From CAXBDP01 sp964598395 (GTDB lineage: Bacteria > Bacteroidota > Bacteroidia > Cytophagales > Cyclobacteriaceae): a stretch of DNA of 64,000 bases. Positions 9,296-18,790 of the stretch are shown in pieces; position 1 is the stretch's first letter; each line of letters begins with the position of its first letter. The notes below the pieces were generated by a model. It was not told where the DNA came from. It worked only from the letters and a program-made list of their open reading frames with translations, and did not search any database. The DNA lies in NCBI GenBank assembly GCA_964598395.1, contig CAZRBW010000001.1:1-64000 (forward strand), given 5' to 3'. The translations under genes were made by a program, and so were the position numbers.

Positions 9296-9919
9296 ATGTC
9301 TAAAAGTGTATTAATCATCTCTGTTTTTATCTTTTGCTATTCATTAGGAGCAAAGGCGCAAACCTTTCCTTCAGATTTATGGCATGCGGGTAGGGTGGTC
9401 TTAATGGAAGGCGATTCAATTACTGGAAAGGTTAAATATGATTTGGATAACAATGCTGTACAAGTGACCAATGGTCGTGGAATAGAAACCTTTTCCGCTC
9501 TTCAAGTAAAATTCTTCGAAATATTTGATGAAATATTTGGTGATTTTAGATATTTCTACTCTCTTCCATTTATGACAGCCGATGGGTATGAAAGACCAAT
9601 CTTCTTCGAGGTTTTGTATGAAGGAAATCTAACTCTTTTAGCAAGAGAATACATTATTACAGATAATACAATGCAAAATTCGTGGTTCAATAGAGGGCCA
9701 TTTTGGTGGCCTTATCATAGATTAGATTTCAAATACTTTTTCGTGGACGCAAGGTCAGGCCAAATCCAAGAATTCAATCGAAAAAGAAATACCCTTCTGA
9801 ACATAATGGATAAGCACTCATCGAATGTTCGTGACTACATTAAAGGTAATAAGCTAAAAATGGATCAGCGTTCAGATTTGGTTAAAATTACCTCCTATTA
9901 CAATGGATTGAATTTCTAA
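9296..9919 (+). CDS. Secreted protein of unknown function
   Basis: A 207-residue protein starting at the ATG one base after ribBA; the frame is open further upstream inside ribBA, but this ATG opens directly onto a signal peptide (hydrophobic core about 5-20, cleavage near AKAQ). The mature part is rich in aromatic residues and begins with a strand pattern common in Bacteroidota periplasmic proteins (VLMEGDSITGKVKYDLDNN). I do not recognise a family. Tight spacing implies co-transcription with ribBA, but nothing suggests a role in riboflavin synthesis. Confidence 0.65.
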   Translation: MSKSVLIISVFIFCYSLGAKAQTFPSDLWHAGRVVLMEGDSITGKVKYDLDNNAVQVTNGRGIETFSALQVKFFEIFDEIFGDFRYFYSLPFMTADGYERPIFFEVLYEGNLTLLAREYIITDNTMQNSWFNRGPFWWPYHRLDFKYFFVDARSGQIQEFNRKRNTLLNIMDKHSSNVRDYIKGNKLKMDQRSDLVKITSYYNGLNF

Positions 9920-10119
9920 TTTTCTCATTTCCTTTTAAACAGAAAACACCTATTCATCTATACATAGATTTGAGAGTAGTGGTTTTTTTTACTTCTGATC
10001 CTCCTTCCTATTTACTTAGCTATACCGCCAAATAGAGCAATCTTTTGTATTGATAAATACCCTTTTATAAACTTGAATATCCTTTAACTGAAATTTATTT
10101 AAAATTAAATTTCGCTCAG

Positions 10120-10144
10120 TGATATAATTAGACTGATTATATCA
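10120..10144. promoter_or_regulatory. Perfect 9-bp inverted repeat upstream of the CPBP gene
   Basis: TGATATAAT (10120-10128) and ATTATATCA (10136-10144) are exact reverse complements separated by seven bases. The repeat ends 14 bases before the ATG of the CPBP protease gene, fitting an operator for a dimeric regulator or a hairpin in the leader. The 239-base gap between 9919 and 10159 holds nothing else I can name. Confidence 0.4.
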
Positions 10145-10158
10145 ATGGATAAAGAATT

Positions 10159-10905
10159 ATGAAAGAGTTTTTTCGAAAGTACTCAATCGTTTTTGCAATA
10201 TTTATTCTTATTGTCTCTAGAATTGTTGGTCTAGGTGTCGTTTATATAATAAAGTACTTTCAGCCAGACATTAATCCCATAAAGGACCTTGGATGGTTGA
10301 TCCAAATTCTATTCGCAACTACTGCAGTTCTACTTGTTTTTTGGTCTGGAGATACCAAGGAAGTTGGTCTTACAAAACCGAGGTCCAGAAAAGAGTGGTT
10401 ATTATGGATCCCTCCACTAATAATTCCCATTTACATTCTTGTTACGCTAGGATTCAATGTCAAAGAATTTTCTACGGGCTTTATTTTAATTCTTACAGCT
10501 CTTTGTGTCGCAATTAATGAAGAGCTTATATTCAGAGGTGTAATAATAAAGGGACTCCTTCGATATGGAATCGTCATAACATTAATTGCTCCATCTCTGC
10601 TGTTTGGACTTATCCATTTAGGTAATATCCTAGGTGGTGGAGATGTGAAATTCGCTATTTTTCAAGCTGTTTGGGCCATAGCCGCTGGTATTGGGTTAAC
10701 CGCCCTAAGGTTAAGAAATGGTAGCTTGTACCCTGCAATTATCTTTCATTTTCTTATTGATTCTGCTGAGTACTTGGGAACTGGCGAAAATGGAATACAC
10801 GATATGGAATTTTTGACAGTAGACCTGTCTATTTTATTAGGTTTACTCTTACTATTTATGATATATGGTTTGGTTATGTTTAAGAAAAAACCTTTAACTA
10901 GTTAA
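10159..10905 (+). CDS. CPBP-family intramembrane glutamic protease (CAAX protease-like)
   Basis: A 248-residue polytopic membrane protein with about seven hydrophobic segments. The family motifs are complete: the EExxxR motif (Glu121, Glu122, Arg126 in NEELIFRG), His153 (FGLIHLGN) and His197 (FHFLID). These build the active site of Rce1/ABI-type proteases, which cut prenylated or membrane-embedded substrates; the bacterial substrate is unknown. The gene is single, with a 9-bp inverted repeat just upstream. Confidence 0.85.
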   Translation: MKEFFRKYSIVFAIFILIVSRIVGLGVVYIIKYFQPDINPIKDLGWLIQILFATTAVLLVFWSGDTKEVGLTKPRSRKEWLLWIPPLIIPIYILVTLGFNVKEFSTGFILILTALCVAINEELIFRGVIIKGLLRYGIVITLIAPSLLFGLIHLGNILGGGDVKFAIFQAVWAIAAGIGLTALRLRNGSLYPAIIFHFLIDSAEYLGTGENGIHDMEFLTVDLSILLGLLLLFMIYGLVMFKKKPLTS

Positions 10906-11092
10906 ATTTAGGCCTATTTCAGTCTGTCAAGTTCATTTATCCTAATTTCGATAATTTGATTTTATCTATTATATTAGTCCTATTATATATTTCAATTTAG
11001 CTCTAATCATATTTCGTAATTAATTAATTTACAGTCTTATATTTAGAGAAATTAGATATCATAAGTAATTATAAAGACCAAATTTCAAATCT

Positions 11093-11461
11093 ATGAATAT
11101 GCTAAACCTGCTCATTCGTCTTGTAATATCGGCTATTGCAATTGTTATTGCTGCATTTCTATTATCTGGAGTAGTGGTTGAAGATTATTTGGCTGCATTG
11201 ATAGTAGCAGCTTTTCTTGCAATATTAAACTCTACTGTCCGACCTATATTAATAATCTTGACCATCCCAGTGACCATTTTCACACTCGGACTTTTCTTGC
11301 TCGTAATTAATGCACTGATGGTAATGATTGCAGCTTATTTCATAGACAGCTTTATTGTAGTGAATTTCTGGTGGGCTTTAGCTTTTAGCTTGATTTTATC
11401 TATTCTGAATGGATTATTTTCAGGCATGGCAAAAAAAGAGGAAAATAAAACCTACAGATAG
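11093..11461 (+). CDS. YvlD/holin-4 superfamily small membrane protein
   Basis: A 122-residue protein made almost wholly of four transmembrane helices, with the family block LNSTVRPILIILTIPVTI between helices 2 and 3. It matches the Phage_holin_4_2 (YvlD-type) family, which despite its name is usually chromosomal and of unknown function. There is no phage context here. Its stop abuts the convergent HD gene with no spacer and no hairpin terminator. Confidence 0.75.
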   Translation: MNMLNLLIRLVISAIAIVIAAFLLSGVVVEDYLAALIVAAFLAILNSTVRPILIILTIPVTIFTLGLFLLVINALMVMIAAYFIDSFIVVNFWWALAFSLILSILNGLFSGMAKKEENKTYR

Positions 11462-12013
11462 TTAGCCGATTTTCAACTCGGCTTTATTCTTCTCGAGCAC
11501 ATCAATTATAAAGGCAATATGCTCATCTTCATTTACTTGAAGCATTTCTATTCCCTTACTTATTTCTTCTCGATCCACGCTTGCAGCGAAGGATTTTTGC
11601 TTTAGTTTTTTCTTTACACTTTTTACGGCCATTTGGTTGATTCCTTCCGGCCTTACCTGAGCACATGCAATTACGAATCCTGTAAGTTCATCGCAAGCAA
11701 CCAATGCTTTATCCAATTTATTTGTGTATTCTTTGCCCCATTTGGTATAGTGTGCAGATATTGCATGTGCTAATTTATCCTCCCGCAATTCTCTCAATTT
11801 GGCAACAATTACATTTGGATGTTGATCTGGAAAAGCTTCATAATCTGCATCATGTAGCATTCCAGCAATTGCCCATTCTTCAGCATCTTCATCAAGTTTA
11901 TCAGCATAGGCTTCCATTACTAATTCTACACTTCTGGCATGGCGTAGTAGGCTTTCACCTTTGGTCATTTCAACCAATATTGTCTTTGCTTCTTCTCTGT
12001 TGAGTTTTCCCAT
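11462..12013 (-). CDS. HD-domain metal-dependent phosphohydrolase
   Basis: A 183-residue protein with the HD-fold signature: His25 (LLRHARSVE), the His54-Asp55 pair (GMLHDADYEAF) and a later Asp (ACDELTG). Such proteins hydrolyse phosphate esters, often of nucleotides; the substrate is not predictable. The first 44 bases overlap the end of the ppx gene. A later Met at residue 16 would remove the overlap, but the residues before it (REEAKTILVEMTKGESLLRH) look like the normal family N-terminus. It is probably translationally coupled to ppx. Confidence 0.8.
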   Translation of the reverse strand: MGKLNREEAKTILVEMTKGESLLRHARSVELVMEAYADKLDEDAEEWAIAGMLHDADYEAFPDQHPNVIVAKLRELREDKLAHAISAHYTKWGKEYTNKLDKALVACDELTGFVIACAQVRPEGINQMAVKSVKKKLKQKSFAASVDREEISKGIEMLQVNEDEHIAFIIDVLEKNKAELKIG

Positions 12014-12884
12014 TTTTCAATTTTTTATACATTTCTTGAATCATACCATCCTTTAAACCTAAATCAGGAACAAGGATATTAGTTGCTTTCGCAGCTTTCA
12101 TGGCAAACATATAAATCTCTGATGCAGGTAAGATTACATCAGCTCTATCTGGATTCAATTGTAATTTATTGATTCTTTCATCAAGTGTGAAGCTTGCTAA
12201 ATATTCCCTCACAGCCTCAATTTTTTTGCTAGTGATCGTTTTACCTGGTTTTTTCTTCGCGAGATCCGCCAGCTTATTAATGTTTCCTCCCGTGCCTATG
12301 GCGATAATTCTACCGTATTCTTTTTTTATATTTTGCTTAATCCAATCTTCCATTCTTTTCCAAACAAGTGGAGATTGATGAAAAGATAAACGACGAACCG
12401 AGCCAATTTTAAATGAATTAGCGGCAATTTTTTGCTTGTTCACATAGATATTCAATTCCGTACTACCACCACCAACATCTATGTGTAAATAGGCTTTATC
12501 TTCGAGATAGGAAGTAAGCGAATTATTAATTAGCTCGGCTTCTTTATCGCCATTGATGATGTCGATTTTAAGTCCAATTTCATTAAATACTCTAGCGGCG
12601 ATTAAAGCTCCATTTTTCGCCTCCCGCATGGCTGAGGTAGCACATGCTCGGTAAATATCTACTTCAAACAAATCAATTAAAATTTTGAACGAACGCATCA
12701 ACTTCACAAATTTCTCCTCTGTTTCAGCCTTGATTATTTTCTCACTGAAAACATCTTGACCAAGTCTAAGTGGAAACCGAACGTACTCTATTTTTTTGAA
12801 AGTAATACTCTCCTCATATTCTAATACACTCGTTATTTGAAGTCGAATAGCGTTGGAACCGATGTCAATAGCAGCAATTTTCAA
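11970..12884 (-). CDS. Ppx/GppA-family exopolyphosphatase or pppGpp phosphatase
   Basis: A 304-residue protein of the ASKHA superfamily. The N-terminal phosphate loop AAIDIGSNAIRLQI and the second motif HIDVGGGSTEL are both present. The family removes terminal phosphate from polyphosphate or converts pppGpp to ppGpp; which one cannot be told. I place the start at the TTG at 12884 (giving MKIAAIDIG); another TTG at 12908 would add eight residues, and no ATG is available. It has only the two N-terminal domains, as is common for short Ppx proteins. Confidence 0.85.
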   Translation of the reverse strand: MKIAAIDIGSNAIRLQITSVLEYEESITFKKIEYVRFPLRLGQDVFSEKIIKAETEEKFVKLMRSFKILIDLFEVDIYRACATSAMREAKNGALIAARVFNEIGLKIDIINGDKEAELINNSLTSYLEDKAYLHIDVGGGSTELNIYVNKQKIAANSFKIGSVRRLSFHQSPLVWKRMEDWIKQNIKKEYGRIIAIGTGGNINKLADLAKKKPGKTITSKKIEAVREYLASFTLDERINKLQLNPDRADVILPASEIYMFAMKAAKATNILVPDLGLKDGMIQEMYKKLKNGKTQQRRSKDNIG

Positions 12885-13026
12885 AGTAGAAATATTTAAT
12901 CTAACCAAATGTAATCAATGCATCTAAATTACTTCTTCCATCGGAGGTAATAAAACCAATTAAAAAGTATTTCTTGAAAAAGTGTAAAAGCTTTGTAAAG
13001 CGAATCTTTTGTGCTTCTTTTGTAAT

Positions 13027-13124
13027 CTTATCAAGAAAGACCGAGGGAAGGGCCCTTTGACGTCTTGGCAACCTTGTTCGACTTGGTGCCAAATCCCTAC
13101 CAACAAATAGTTGGTATAGATAAG
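13027..13124 (+). ncRNA. SAM-I (S-box) riboswitch aptamer upstream of metH
   Basis: The S-box core is clear: CTTATC (13027-13032) closes P1 with GATAAG (13119-13124). The kink-turn side reads GAGGGAAGGGCCC, then GGCAACC and GGTGCCAAATCC. P2 pairs AAGAC (13037-13041) with GTCTT (13062-13066), and P4 is the perfect hairpin TACCAAC/GTTGGTA (13098-13104, 13110-13116). The aptamer senses S-adenosylmethionine and should shut down metH and probably metF when SAM is plentiful. Confidence 0.93.
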
Positions 13125-13176
13125 TTGAGCCTACCTTAACTGTCTTTCTTGTATTTGAGAATATAGAAAGACAACT
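13125..13176 (+). promoter_or_regulatory. Expression platform of the SAM-I riboswitch, translational type
   Basis: GTCTTTCTTG (13142-13151) can pair with CAAGAAAGAC (13032-13041) on the 5' side of the aptamer, or its first eight bases can pair with AGAAAGAC (13165-13172), four bases before the metH ATG. With SAM bound the aptamer occupies its 5' side, leaving the first segment free to mask the start region; without SAM the 10-bp anti-aptamer pairing frees the start. No T-run follows, so control is probably at translation. Confidence 0.7.
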
Positions 13177-16100
13177 ATGCAAATCAAAAACATTTTAAAG
13201 GAGAGAGTTTTGGTGCTGGATGGTGCTATGGGCACAATGATCCAACGCTACAAACTGAGTGAAGAGGATTATAGAGGCGAAAGATTTAAAGATTATCCTT
13301 CGCCACTGAAGGGAAATAATGACCTACTTTCCCTTACTCAGCCCGATATTATTTATCAAATCCATAAGGATTATTTAGAAGCTGGTGCGGATATACTGGA
13401 AACAAATACGTTTAATTCCACCCGCGTTTCTATGGCCGATTACGATATGCAAGAGCTTGTATATGAGCTCAATGTAGAATCGGCAAAACTTGCAAAAAAA
13501 GCAGCACTAGAATTCACAAAATTAAATCCAAGTAAACCAAGATTTGTAGCTGGCTCTATTGGGCCAACTAATAAAACTACTTCATTATCTCCAGATGTAA
13601 ACGCACCTGGATATAGAGCAATTCTGTTCGACGATTTGGTAACTGATTACAAAGAACAAGCAAGAGCTTTAATTGAAGGTGGAGTAGATATCCTATTGAT
13701 AGAGACTGTTTTTGATACATTAAATTGTAAGGCAGCACTCTATGCAATAATGGATCTGTTCGAGGAAATCGGACTGGAATTGCCGATTATGGTTTCCGGA
13801 ACCATTACAGATGCAAGCGGGAGGACACTGTCAGGGCAAACTACAGAGGCATTTCTCAATTCAATTAGTCATGCACCTTTACTTTCAGTTGGACTTAATT
13901 GTGCATTGGGAGCTAGACAACTTAAGCCATATCTTCAAGAGCTTTCTCGTAAAGCACCGTTTTTCGTAAGTGCGCATCCAAATGCTGGCCTGCCCAATGA
14001 ATTTGGAGAGTACGATCAAAGTGCCAGCGAAATGGCAAGCATCGTAGAGGAGTTTCTTAAGGAAGGGTTGATAAATATAATTGGTGGCTGTTGTGGAACT
14101 ACGCCAGTTCATATTAGAGCATTAGCTGCTATTGCAGATAAATACAGTCCAAGAGCAATTCCTAAAATCAAGCCATTGATGAGGTTGAGTGGATTGGAAG
14201 CTTTCAATATCACTCCTGAAATCAATTTTGTAAATGCCGGTGAGCGTACGAATGTAACGGGCTCCAAAAAATTTGCAAGACTCATTCGTGAAGATCGCTA
14301 CGATGAAGCACTCACAGTAGCCCTTAGCCAAGTAGAAGGTGGCGCCCAAATAATCGATGTGAATATGGATGAAGGCATGCTCGACTCAGAAGCTGCCATG
14401 ACTTTATTCCTCAATCTGATTGCCTCAGAACCAGATATTTCCAAACTGCCAATCATGGTAGATTCCTCTAAATGGACAGTAATTGAAGCTGGGCTTAAGT
14501 GTATACAAGGCAAGGGAATTGTAAATTCTATAAGCCTAAAAGAAGGTGAGGAGAAATTTATAGAACTAGCCAACAAAGCTAGAAAATACGGTGCTGCAAT
14601 TATCGTAATGGCTTTTGATGAAAATGGCCAAGCCGATAATTATGAGCGTAGGATTGAGATTTGTAAAAGGTGCTATGATATTCTTACTCAAAAAGTAGGT
14701 TTCCCAGCCTACGATATCATTTTCGATCCTAACATCCTGACTGTAGCCACAGGTATAGAGGAACATAATAATTACGCAGTGGACTTTATTAATGCTACTA
14801 GATGGATAAAGGAAAACCTTCCTTATGCCAAAGTAAGTGGCGGTGTATCCAATATTTCATTTTCGTTCCGTGGCAATGATGTATTGCGGGAGGCCATGCA
14901 CTCTGCATTCCTCTATCATGCAATCAAAGCGGGCATGGATATGGGAATTGTGAATGCGGGGATGATAGAAGTATATGAAGAAATCCCAAAGGAGCTACTA
15001 GAACGAATTGAAGACGTTCTTCTTAACCGTCGGCCAGATGCTACGGAGAGATTGCTTGAACAAGCCGAGAAAATTACCTCCAAAGGTAAAGTGCAGGTAC
15101 GTGACGAAAGCTGGAGATTAGAGCCTGTAGAAAAGCGCCTTAGCCACTCATTAGTGAAAGGAATAGTTGAATATATAGATGAGGATACTGAGGAAGCTAG
15201 AAAGCTATTTGACAAGCCACTAAGTGTGATCGAAGGGCCACTAATGGCTGGAATGAACATTGTTGGCGATTTGTTTGGCGAAGGTAAAATGTTCCTTCCG
15301 CAAGTGGTAAAAAGTGCGCGGGTAATGAAAAAAGCCGTGGCGTACTTATTCCCATTTTTGGAAGCCGAAAAGCAAGAAGGAGCTTCTAGTAATGCAGGTA
15401 AAATATTGATGGCCACCGTAAAAGGTGATGTCCATGATATTGGCAAAAATATAGTAGGAGTGGTGCTGGCATGTAATAACTTCGAAGTGATTGATATCGG
15501 TGTAATGGTGCCATTGGAGAAAATTTTGGCCGAAGCTGAGAAACACCAAGTTGATATAATCGGACTTAGTGGATTAATTACTCCATCGCTTGATGAAATG
15601 GTGTATGTAGCCCAAGAAATGGAAGCACGAGGTATGAAAACACCACTGCTTATAGGAGGCGCTACAACCTCCCGCATTCATACTGCAGTGAAAATTGCTC
15701 CAGTATATTCTGGTCCTGTGGTGCATGTGAATGATGCTTCGCGAAGTGTTCCAGTTGCTGCAAACTTATTATCCGAAAATAAGGAAGCATTCTTCAAATC
15801 CATCAAAGAGGAATATATTAAGCTTAGCAGCGACCACAAAAACAGAAATAAAGACAAGAGATTTATCGATATCGAAAGTGCAAGAGCTAATAAGTTCAAA
15901 ATAGATTGGGACCTACCTTCTGCACCACAGCCAAGTTTTTTGGGCAACAAAACATTAATTGATTATCCGCTAGAAAACCTAGTTCCATATATCGATTGGA
16001 CGCCGTTTTTCCAGACTTGGGAAATGAAAGGTCGATATCCAAAGATTTTGAATGATCCAAACTATGGTGTAGAAGCCCAAAAGCTATTTGATGATGCACA

Positions 16101-16869
16101 AGAAATGTTGCGAAAAATAGTGAGTGAAAAATGGATTCAGGCAAATGCGGTGTTTGGTTTTTATCCTGCAAATGTAAAAGATGATGACACTATTTTAGTG
16201 TACGAAAATGATGATAGGAATGAAGTAATCACGCAGTTTCATACACTAAGGCAACAAGGCGAAAAGGCGGGAGGAATTCCAAATATCTCATTTGCAGACT
16301 TTGTAGCACCAGTTGAAACTAATTTGCCGGATTATATTGGTGGATTTGCGGTAACTGCTGGATTGGGAATAGAAAAGTGGCTAGAAAAATTCAAAGCTGA
16401 ACATGACGATTACAACTCTATAATGCTAAAAGCCTTGGCAGATCGACTGGCAGAAGCTTTTGCTGAACACTTGCATGAGCGGGTTAGAAAGGAATATTGG
16501 GGCTATGCTTCGGATGAAAATCTGCCAAATGATGAGCTGATAAAAGAAGAATATAGAGGTATTCGACCAGCACCAGGCTATCCAGGTTGCCCAGATCATA
16601 CTGAGAAAATCACGCTGTTCAATTTGCTTGAAGTAGAGAAAAATGCTTCAATTGATCTTACTGATAGTTTGGCAATGTATCCAGCTTCATCGGTGAGTGG
16701 GCTGTATTATGCGCATCCACAAGCAAAATATTTTGGCTTAGGGAAAATTGGTAGAGACCAAGTAATAGACATTGCGAAACGCAAGAATATGCCATTGAAG
16801 GATTTGGAAAGATGGCTGTCTCCAAACCTCAATTACGAACCAAGTGATTTTGTGGCTGTAGAGGCTTAA
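13177..16869 (+). CDS. metH: Cobalamin-dependent methionine synthase
   Basis: A full-length, 1230-residue enzyme that transfers a methyl group from methyltetrahydrofolate to homocysteine through B12. Domain order: homocysteine/zinc domain (ligands Cys242, Cys305, Cys306), pterin-binding barrel (about 350-630), cap and B12-binding domain with DVHDIGK (Asp751, His753 as axial ligand), and the C-terminal SAM-dependent reactivation domain (RPAPGYPGCPDHTEK). Nothing is missing. Four copies of the octamer lie inside the gene (13817, 14886, 15668, 16267). It leads metF by 63 bases under the SAM-I riboswitch, so SAM, B12 chemistry and folate supply are tied together. Confidence 0.97.
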   Translation: MQIKNILKERVLVLDGAMGTMIQRYKLSEEDYRGERFKDYPSPLKGNNDLLSLTQPDIIYQIHKDYLEAGADILETNTFNSTRVSMADYDMQELVYELNVESAKLAKKAALEFTKLNPSKPRFVAGSIGPTNKTTSLSPDVNAPGYRAILFDDLVTDYKEQARALIEGGVDILLIETVFDTLNCKAALYAIMDLFEEIGLELPIMVSGTITDASGRTLSGQTTEAFLNSISHAPLLSVGLNCALGARQLKPYLQELSRKAPFFVSAHPNAGLPNEFGEYDQSASEMASIVEEFLKEGLINIIGGCCGTTPVHIRALAAIADKYSPRAIPKIKPLMRLSGLEAFNITPEINFVNAGERTNVTGSKKFARLIREDRYDEALTVALSQVEGGAQIIDVNMDEGMLDSEAAMTLFLNLIASEPDISKLPIMVDSSKWTVIEAGLKCIQGKGIVNSISLKEGEEKFIELANKARKYGAAIIVMAFDENGQADNYERRIEICKRCYDILTQKVGFPAYDIIFDPNILTVATGIEEHNNYAVDFINATRWIKENLPYAKVSGGVSNISFSFRGNDVLREAMHSAFLYHAIKAGMDMGIVNAGMIEVYEEIPKELLERIEDVLLNRRPDATERLLEQAEKITSKGKVQVRDESWRLEPVEKRLSHSLVKGIVEYIDEDTEEARKLFDKPLSVIEGPLMAGMNIVGDLFGEGKMFLPQVVKSARVMKKAVAYLFPFLEAEKQEGASSNAGKILMATVKGDVHDIGKNIVGVVLACNNFEVIDIGVMVPLEKILAEAEKHQVDIIGLSGLITPSLDEMVYVAQEMEARGMKTPLLIGGATTSRIHTAVKIAPVYSGPVVHVNDASRSVPVAANLLSENKEAFFKSIKEEYIKLSSDHKNRNKDKRFIDIESARANKFKIDWDLPSAPQPSFLGNKTLIDYPLENLVPYIDWTPFFQTWEMKGRYPKILNDPNYGVEAQKLFDDAQEMLRKIVSEKWIQANAVFGFYPANVKDDDTILVYENDDRNEVITQFHTLRQQGEKAGGIPNISFADFVAPVETNLPDYIGGFAVTAGLGIEKWLEKFKAEHDDYNSIMLKALADRLAEAFAEHLHERVRKEYWGYASDENLPNDELIKEEYRGIRPAPGYPGCPDHTEKITLFNLLEVEKNASIDLTDSLAMYPASSVSGLYYAHPQAKYFGLGKIGRDQVIDIAKRKNMPLKDLERWLSPNLNYEPSDFVAVEA

Positions 16870-16932
16870 AAATTATAAACCATTGATTTAAACAAGAGGT
16901 CTAAGGATTCTGATCTCAATTCAAAATACCTA

Positions 16933-17889
16933 ATGAAAGTAACTGAACATTTCAAAAAAGCTGGCGACAAAACGCTCTTCTCGTTTGAGGTTTTGCCACC
17001 ATTAAAAGGCGAGAGCATCAAAAAGCTTTTCGACCATATCGATCCGATGTTGGAGTTTAAACCTCCTTTTATTGACGTGACATATCACAGAGAAGAGTAT
17101 GTTTATAAGAACCGTGGAAATGGTTTGCTTGAGAAAAAATCCGTGCGAAAAAGGCCTGGAACTGTTGGAATATGTGCGGCTATTAAGAATCGCTATGATG
17201 TAGATACCGTTCCACATATTATTTGTGGTGGCTTTACAAAAGAAGAAACTGAAAATGCATTAATCGATCTTAATTTCTTGGGAATAGATAATGTACTTGT
17301 CCTTAGAGGTGATCCTATTAAATCAGAACCAGTTTTTATATCAGAGCCTGATGGTCATAAATTTGCGACCGACCTGCTGAAACAGGTAAAGGATATGAAT
17401 GAGGGAAGGTATTTAGAAGATGATTTGCAAAATCACTTTCCATCCGATTTTTGTATTGGCGTGGCCGGATATCCTGAAAAGCATTTCGAAGCTCCAAACC
17501 TAAAGTCAGATCTTAAATATCTGAAAATGAAGGTGGATATGGGCGCTGATTATATCGTTACTCAAATGTTTTTTGATAATCAGAAGTTCTTCGATTTTGT
17601 AGAAAAGTGCCGAGCAAATGGAATAAATGTGCCGATAATTCCTGGCTTAAAGCCTCTAACTACGCAAAAGCAAATTACCACCCTCCCGCGTATTTTCCAT
17701 ATCGATATACCTGAGGAATTTGCCGATGCGCTGGAAAGCTGTAAATCAAATGAGGAAGTAAAACAGATTGGTATTGAATGGTCTATCAAACAATCCAAAG
17801 AATTGATGAAGTATGGCGTTCCATGTTTGCATTATTATTCAATGGGAAAATCAGATTCTATCGTACAAATTGCCAAAGAACTATTTTAG
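16933..17889 (+). CDS. metF: 5,10-methylenetetrahydrofolate reductase
   Basis: A 318-residue FAD enzyme that makes the methyltetrahydrofolate used by MetH. Typical features are the opening FSFEVLPP (catalytic Glu), NVLVLRGDP, and the substrate segment GADYIVTQMFFDN. Length is normal for bacterial MetF. It follows metH by 63 bases without a terminator and is probably under the same riboswitch. An octamer in antisense orientation lies at 17682 in TLPRIF. Confidence 0.95.
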   Translation: MKVTEHFKKAGDKTLFSFEVLPPLKGESIKKLFDHIDPMLEFKPPFIDVTYHREEYVYKNRGNGLLEKKSVRKRPGTVGICAAIKNRYDVDTVPHIICGGFTKEETENALIDLNFLGIDNVLVLRGDPIKSEPVFISEPDGHKFATDLLKQVKDMNEGRYLEDDLQNHFPSDFCIGVAGYPEKHFEAPNLKSDLKYLKMKVDMGADYIVTQMFFDNQKFFDFVEKCRANGINVPIIPGLKPLTTQKQITTLPRIFHIDIPEEFADALESCKSNEEVKQIGIEWSIKQSKELMKYGVPCLHYYSMGKSDSIVQIAKELF

Positions 17890-17941
17890 ATCTAAAGGCC
17901 TTCTAAATTCAGACAATTTATAGCTGATTGAATTTTACACC

Positions 17942-18790
17942 ATGAAAATTATCGAATGCCCAAGAGATGCCATGCAAGGCATTGTAGAATTTATAGATAC
18001 CGATCAAAAAGCTGCTTATATCAATCAATTGCTCAAAGTTGGTTTTGATACCATTGATTTTGGCAGCTTCGTTTCGCCAAAAGCAATTCCTCAAATGAGA
18101 GATACTGCTGATGTATTAGCCAAATTGGATCTGAGTACAACTAAATCAAAACTGCTTGCAATCATTGCTAATGTTCGCGGAGCGGCAGATGCAGCACAAT
18201 TTGAAGAAATCGATTATTTGGGCTTTCCATTTTCTATTTCGGAGACCTTTCAATTAAGAAATACAAATAAAACTATTGCTCAAGCATTGGAGGAATTAGC
18301 GAAAATTCAAGAAGTAGCCCTGCAGAATAATAAAGCCGTAGTAGCCTATATTTCAATGGGATTTGGGAATCCATACAACGATGTGTACAATGTGGAATTG
18401 GTAGAGAAATATACCCAGAAGCTTGCTGATTTGGGAGTAAGAATCATTTCCGTATCTGATACCATTGGCAATGCAAAACCACAACAGATTGAAGATATTT
18501 TCCCAGCATTGATGAAGGCATTCCCTGAAGTAGAATTTGGAGCACATCTACATAGTACGCCAGACACTTCTATGGTGAAAATTGAAGCCATGATTAAAGC
18601 AAATGTTCAACGAATCGACTCGGCAATGAGAGGCTTTGGCGGTTGCCCAATGGCAAAAGATGACTTAACTGGAAATTTAGCTACTGAGCAGTTAATAGCT
18701 GTATTAGAGGCAAATAAGATAGAATTGGGATTGGACAAATCTGAATTTAAAAAGTCACTTACAATGGCGGGGGAAGTATTCCCTAATTAA
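17942..18790 (+). CDS. Hydroxymethylglutaryl-CoA lyase family protein
   Basis: A 282-residue TIM-barrel protein of the DRE-TIM metallolyase family. It opens with IIECPRDAMQG, has GAHLHSTPD (metal-binding histidines) and ends with the lyase signature GGCPMAKDDLTGNLATE with its mobile-loop cysteine. HMG-CoA lyases split 3-hydroxy-3-methylglutaryl-CoA to acetyl-CoA and acetoacetate at the end of leucine breakdown. It starts 52 bases after metF and may be read through from it. Its stop overlaps the stop of the convergent membrane gene by three bases, with no terminator between. Confidence 0.82.
   Translation: MKIIECPRDAMQGIVEFIDTDQKAAYINQLLKVGFDTIDFGSFVSPKAIPQMRDTADVLAKLDLSTTKSKLLAIIANVRGAADAAQFEEIDYLGFPFSISETFQLRNTNKTIAQALEELAKIQEVALQNNKAVVAYISMGFGNPYNDVYNVELVEKYTQKLADLGVRIISVSDTIGNAKPQQIEDIFPALMKAFPEVEFGAHLHSTPDTSMVKIEAMIKANVQRIDSAMRGFGGCPMAKDDLTGNLATEQLIAVLEANKIELGLDKSEFKKSLTMAGEVFPN

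Noticed and set aside
11093..11461. Prophage remnant because of the holin-like label
   Set aside because: The YvlD-type family is usually chromosomal and no phage genes are near.
12901..13182. Minus-strand frame covering the metH leader
   Set aside because: This stretch is explained by the SAM-I riboswitch on the other strand.
14916..15677. Long minus-strand frame of 253 codons opposite metH
   Set aside because: It lies wholly antisense to an intact metH, has Ser/Thr-rich shadow composition and no recognisable motif.
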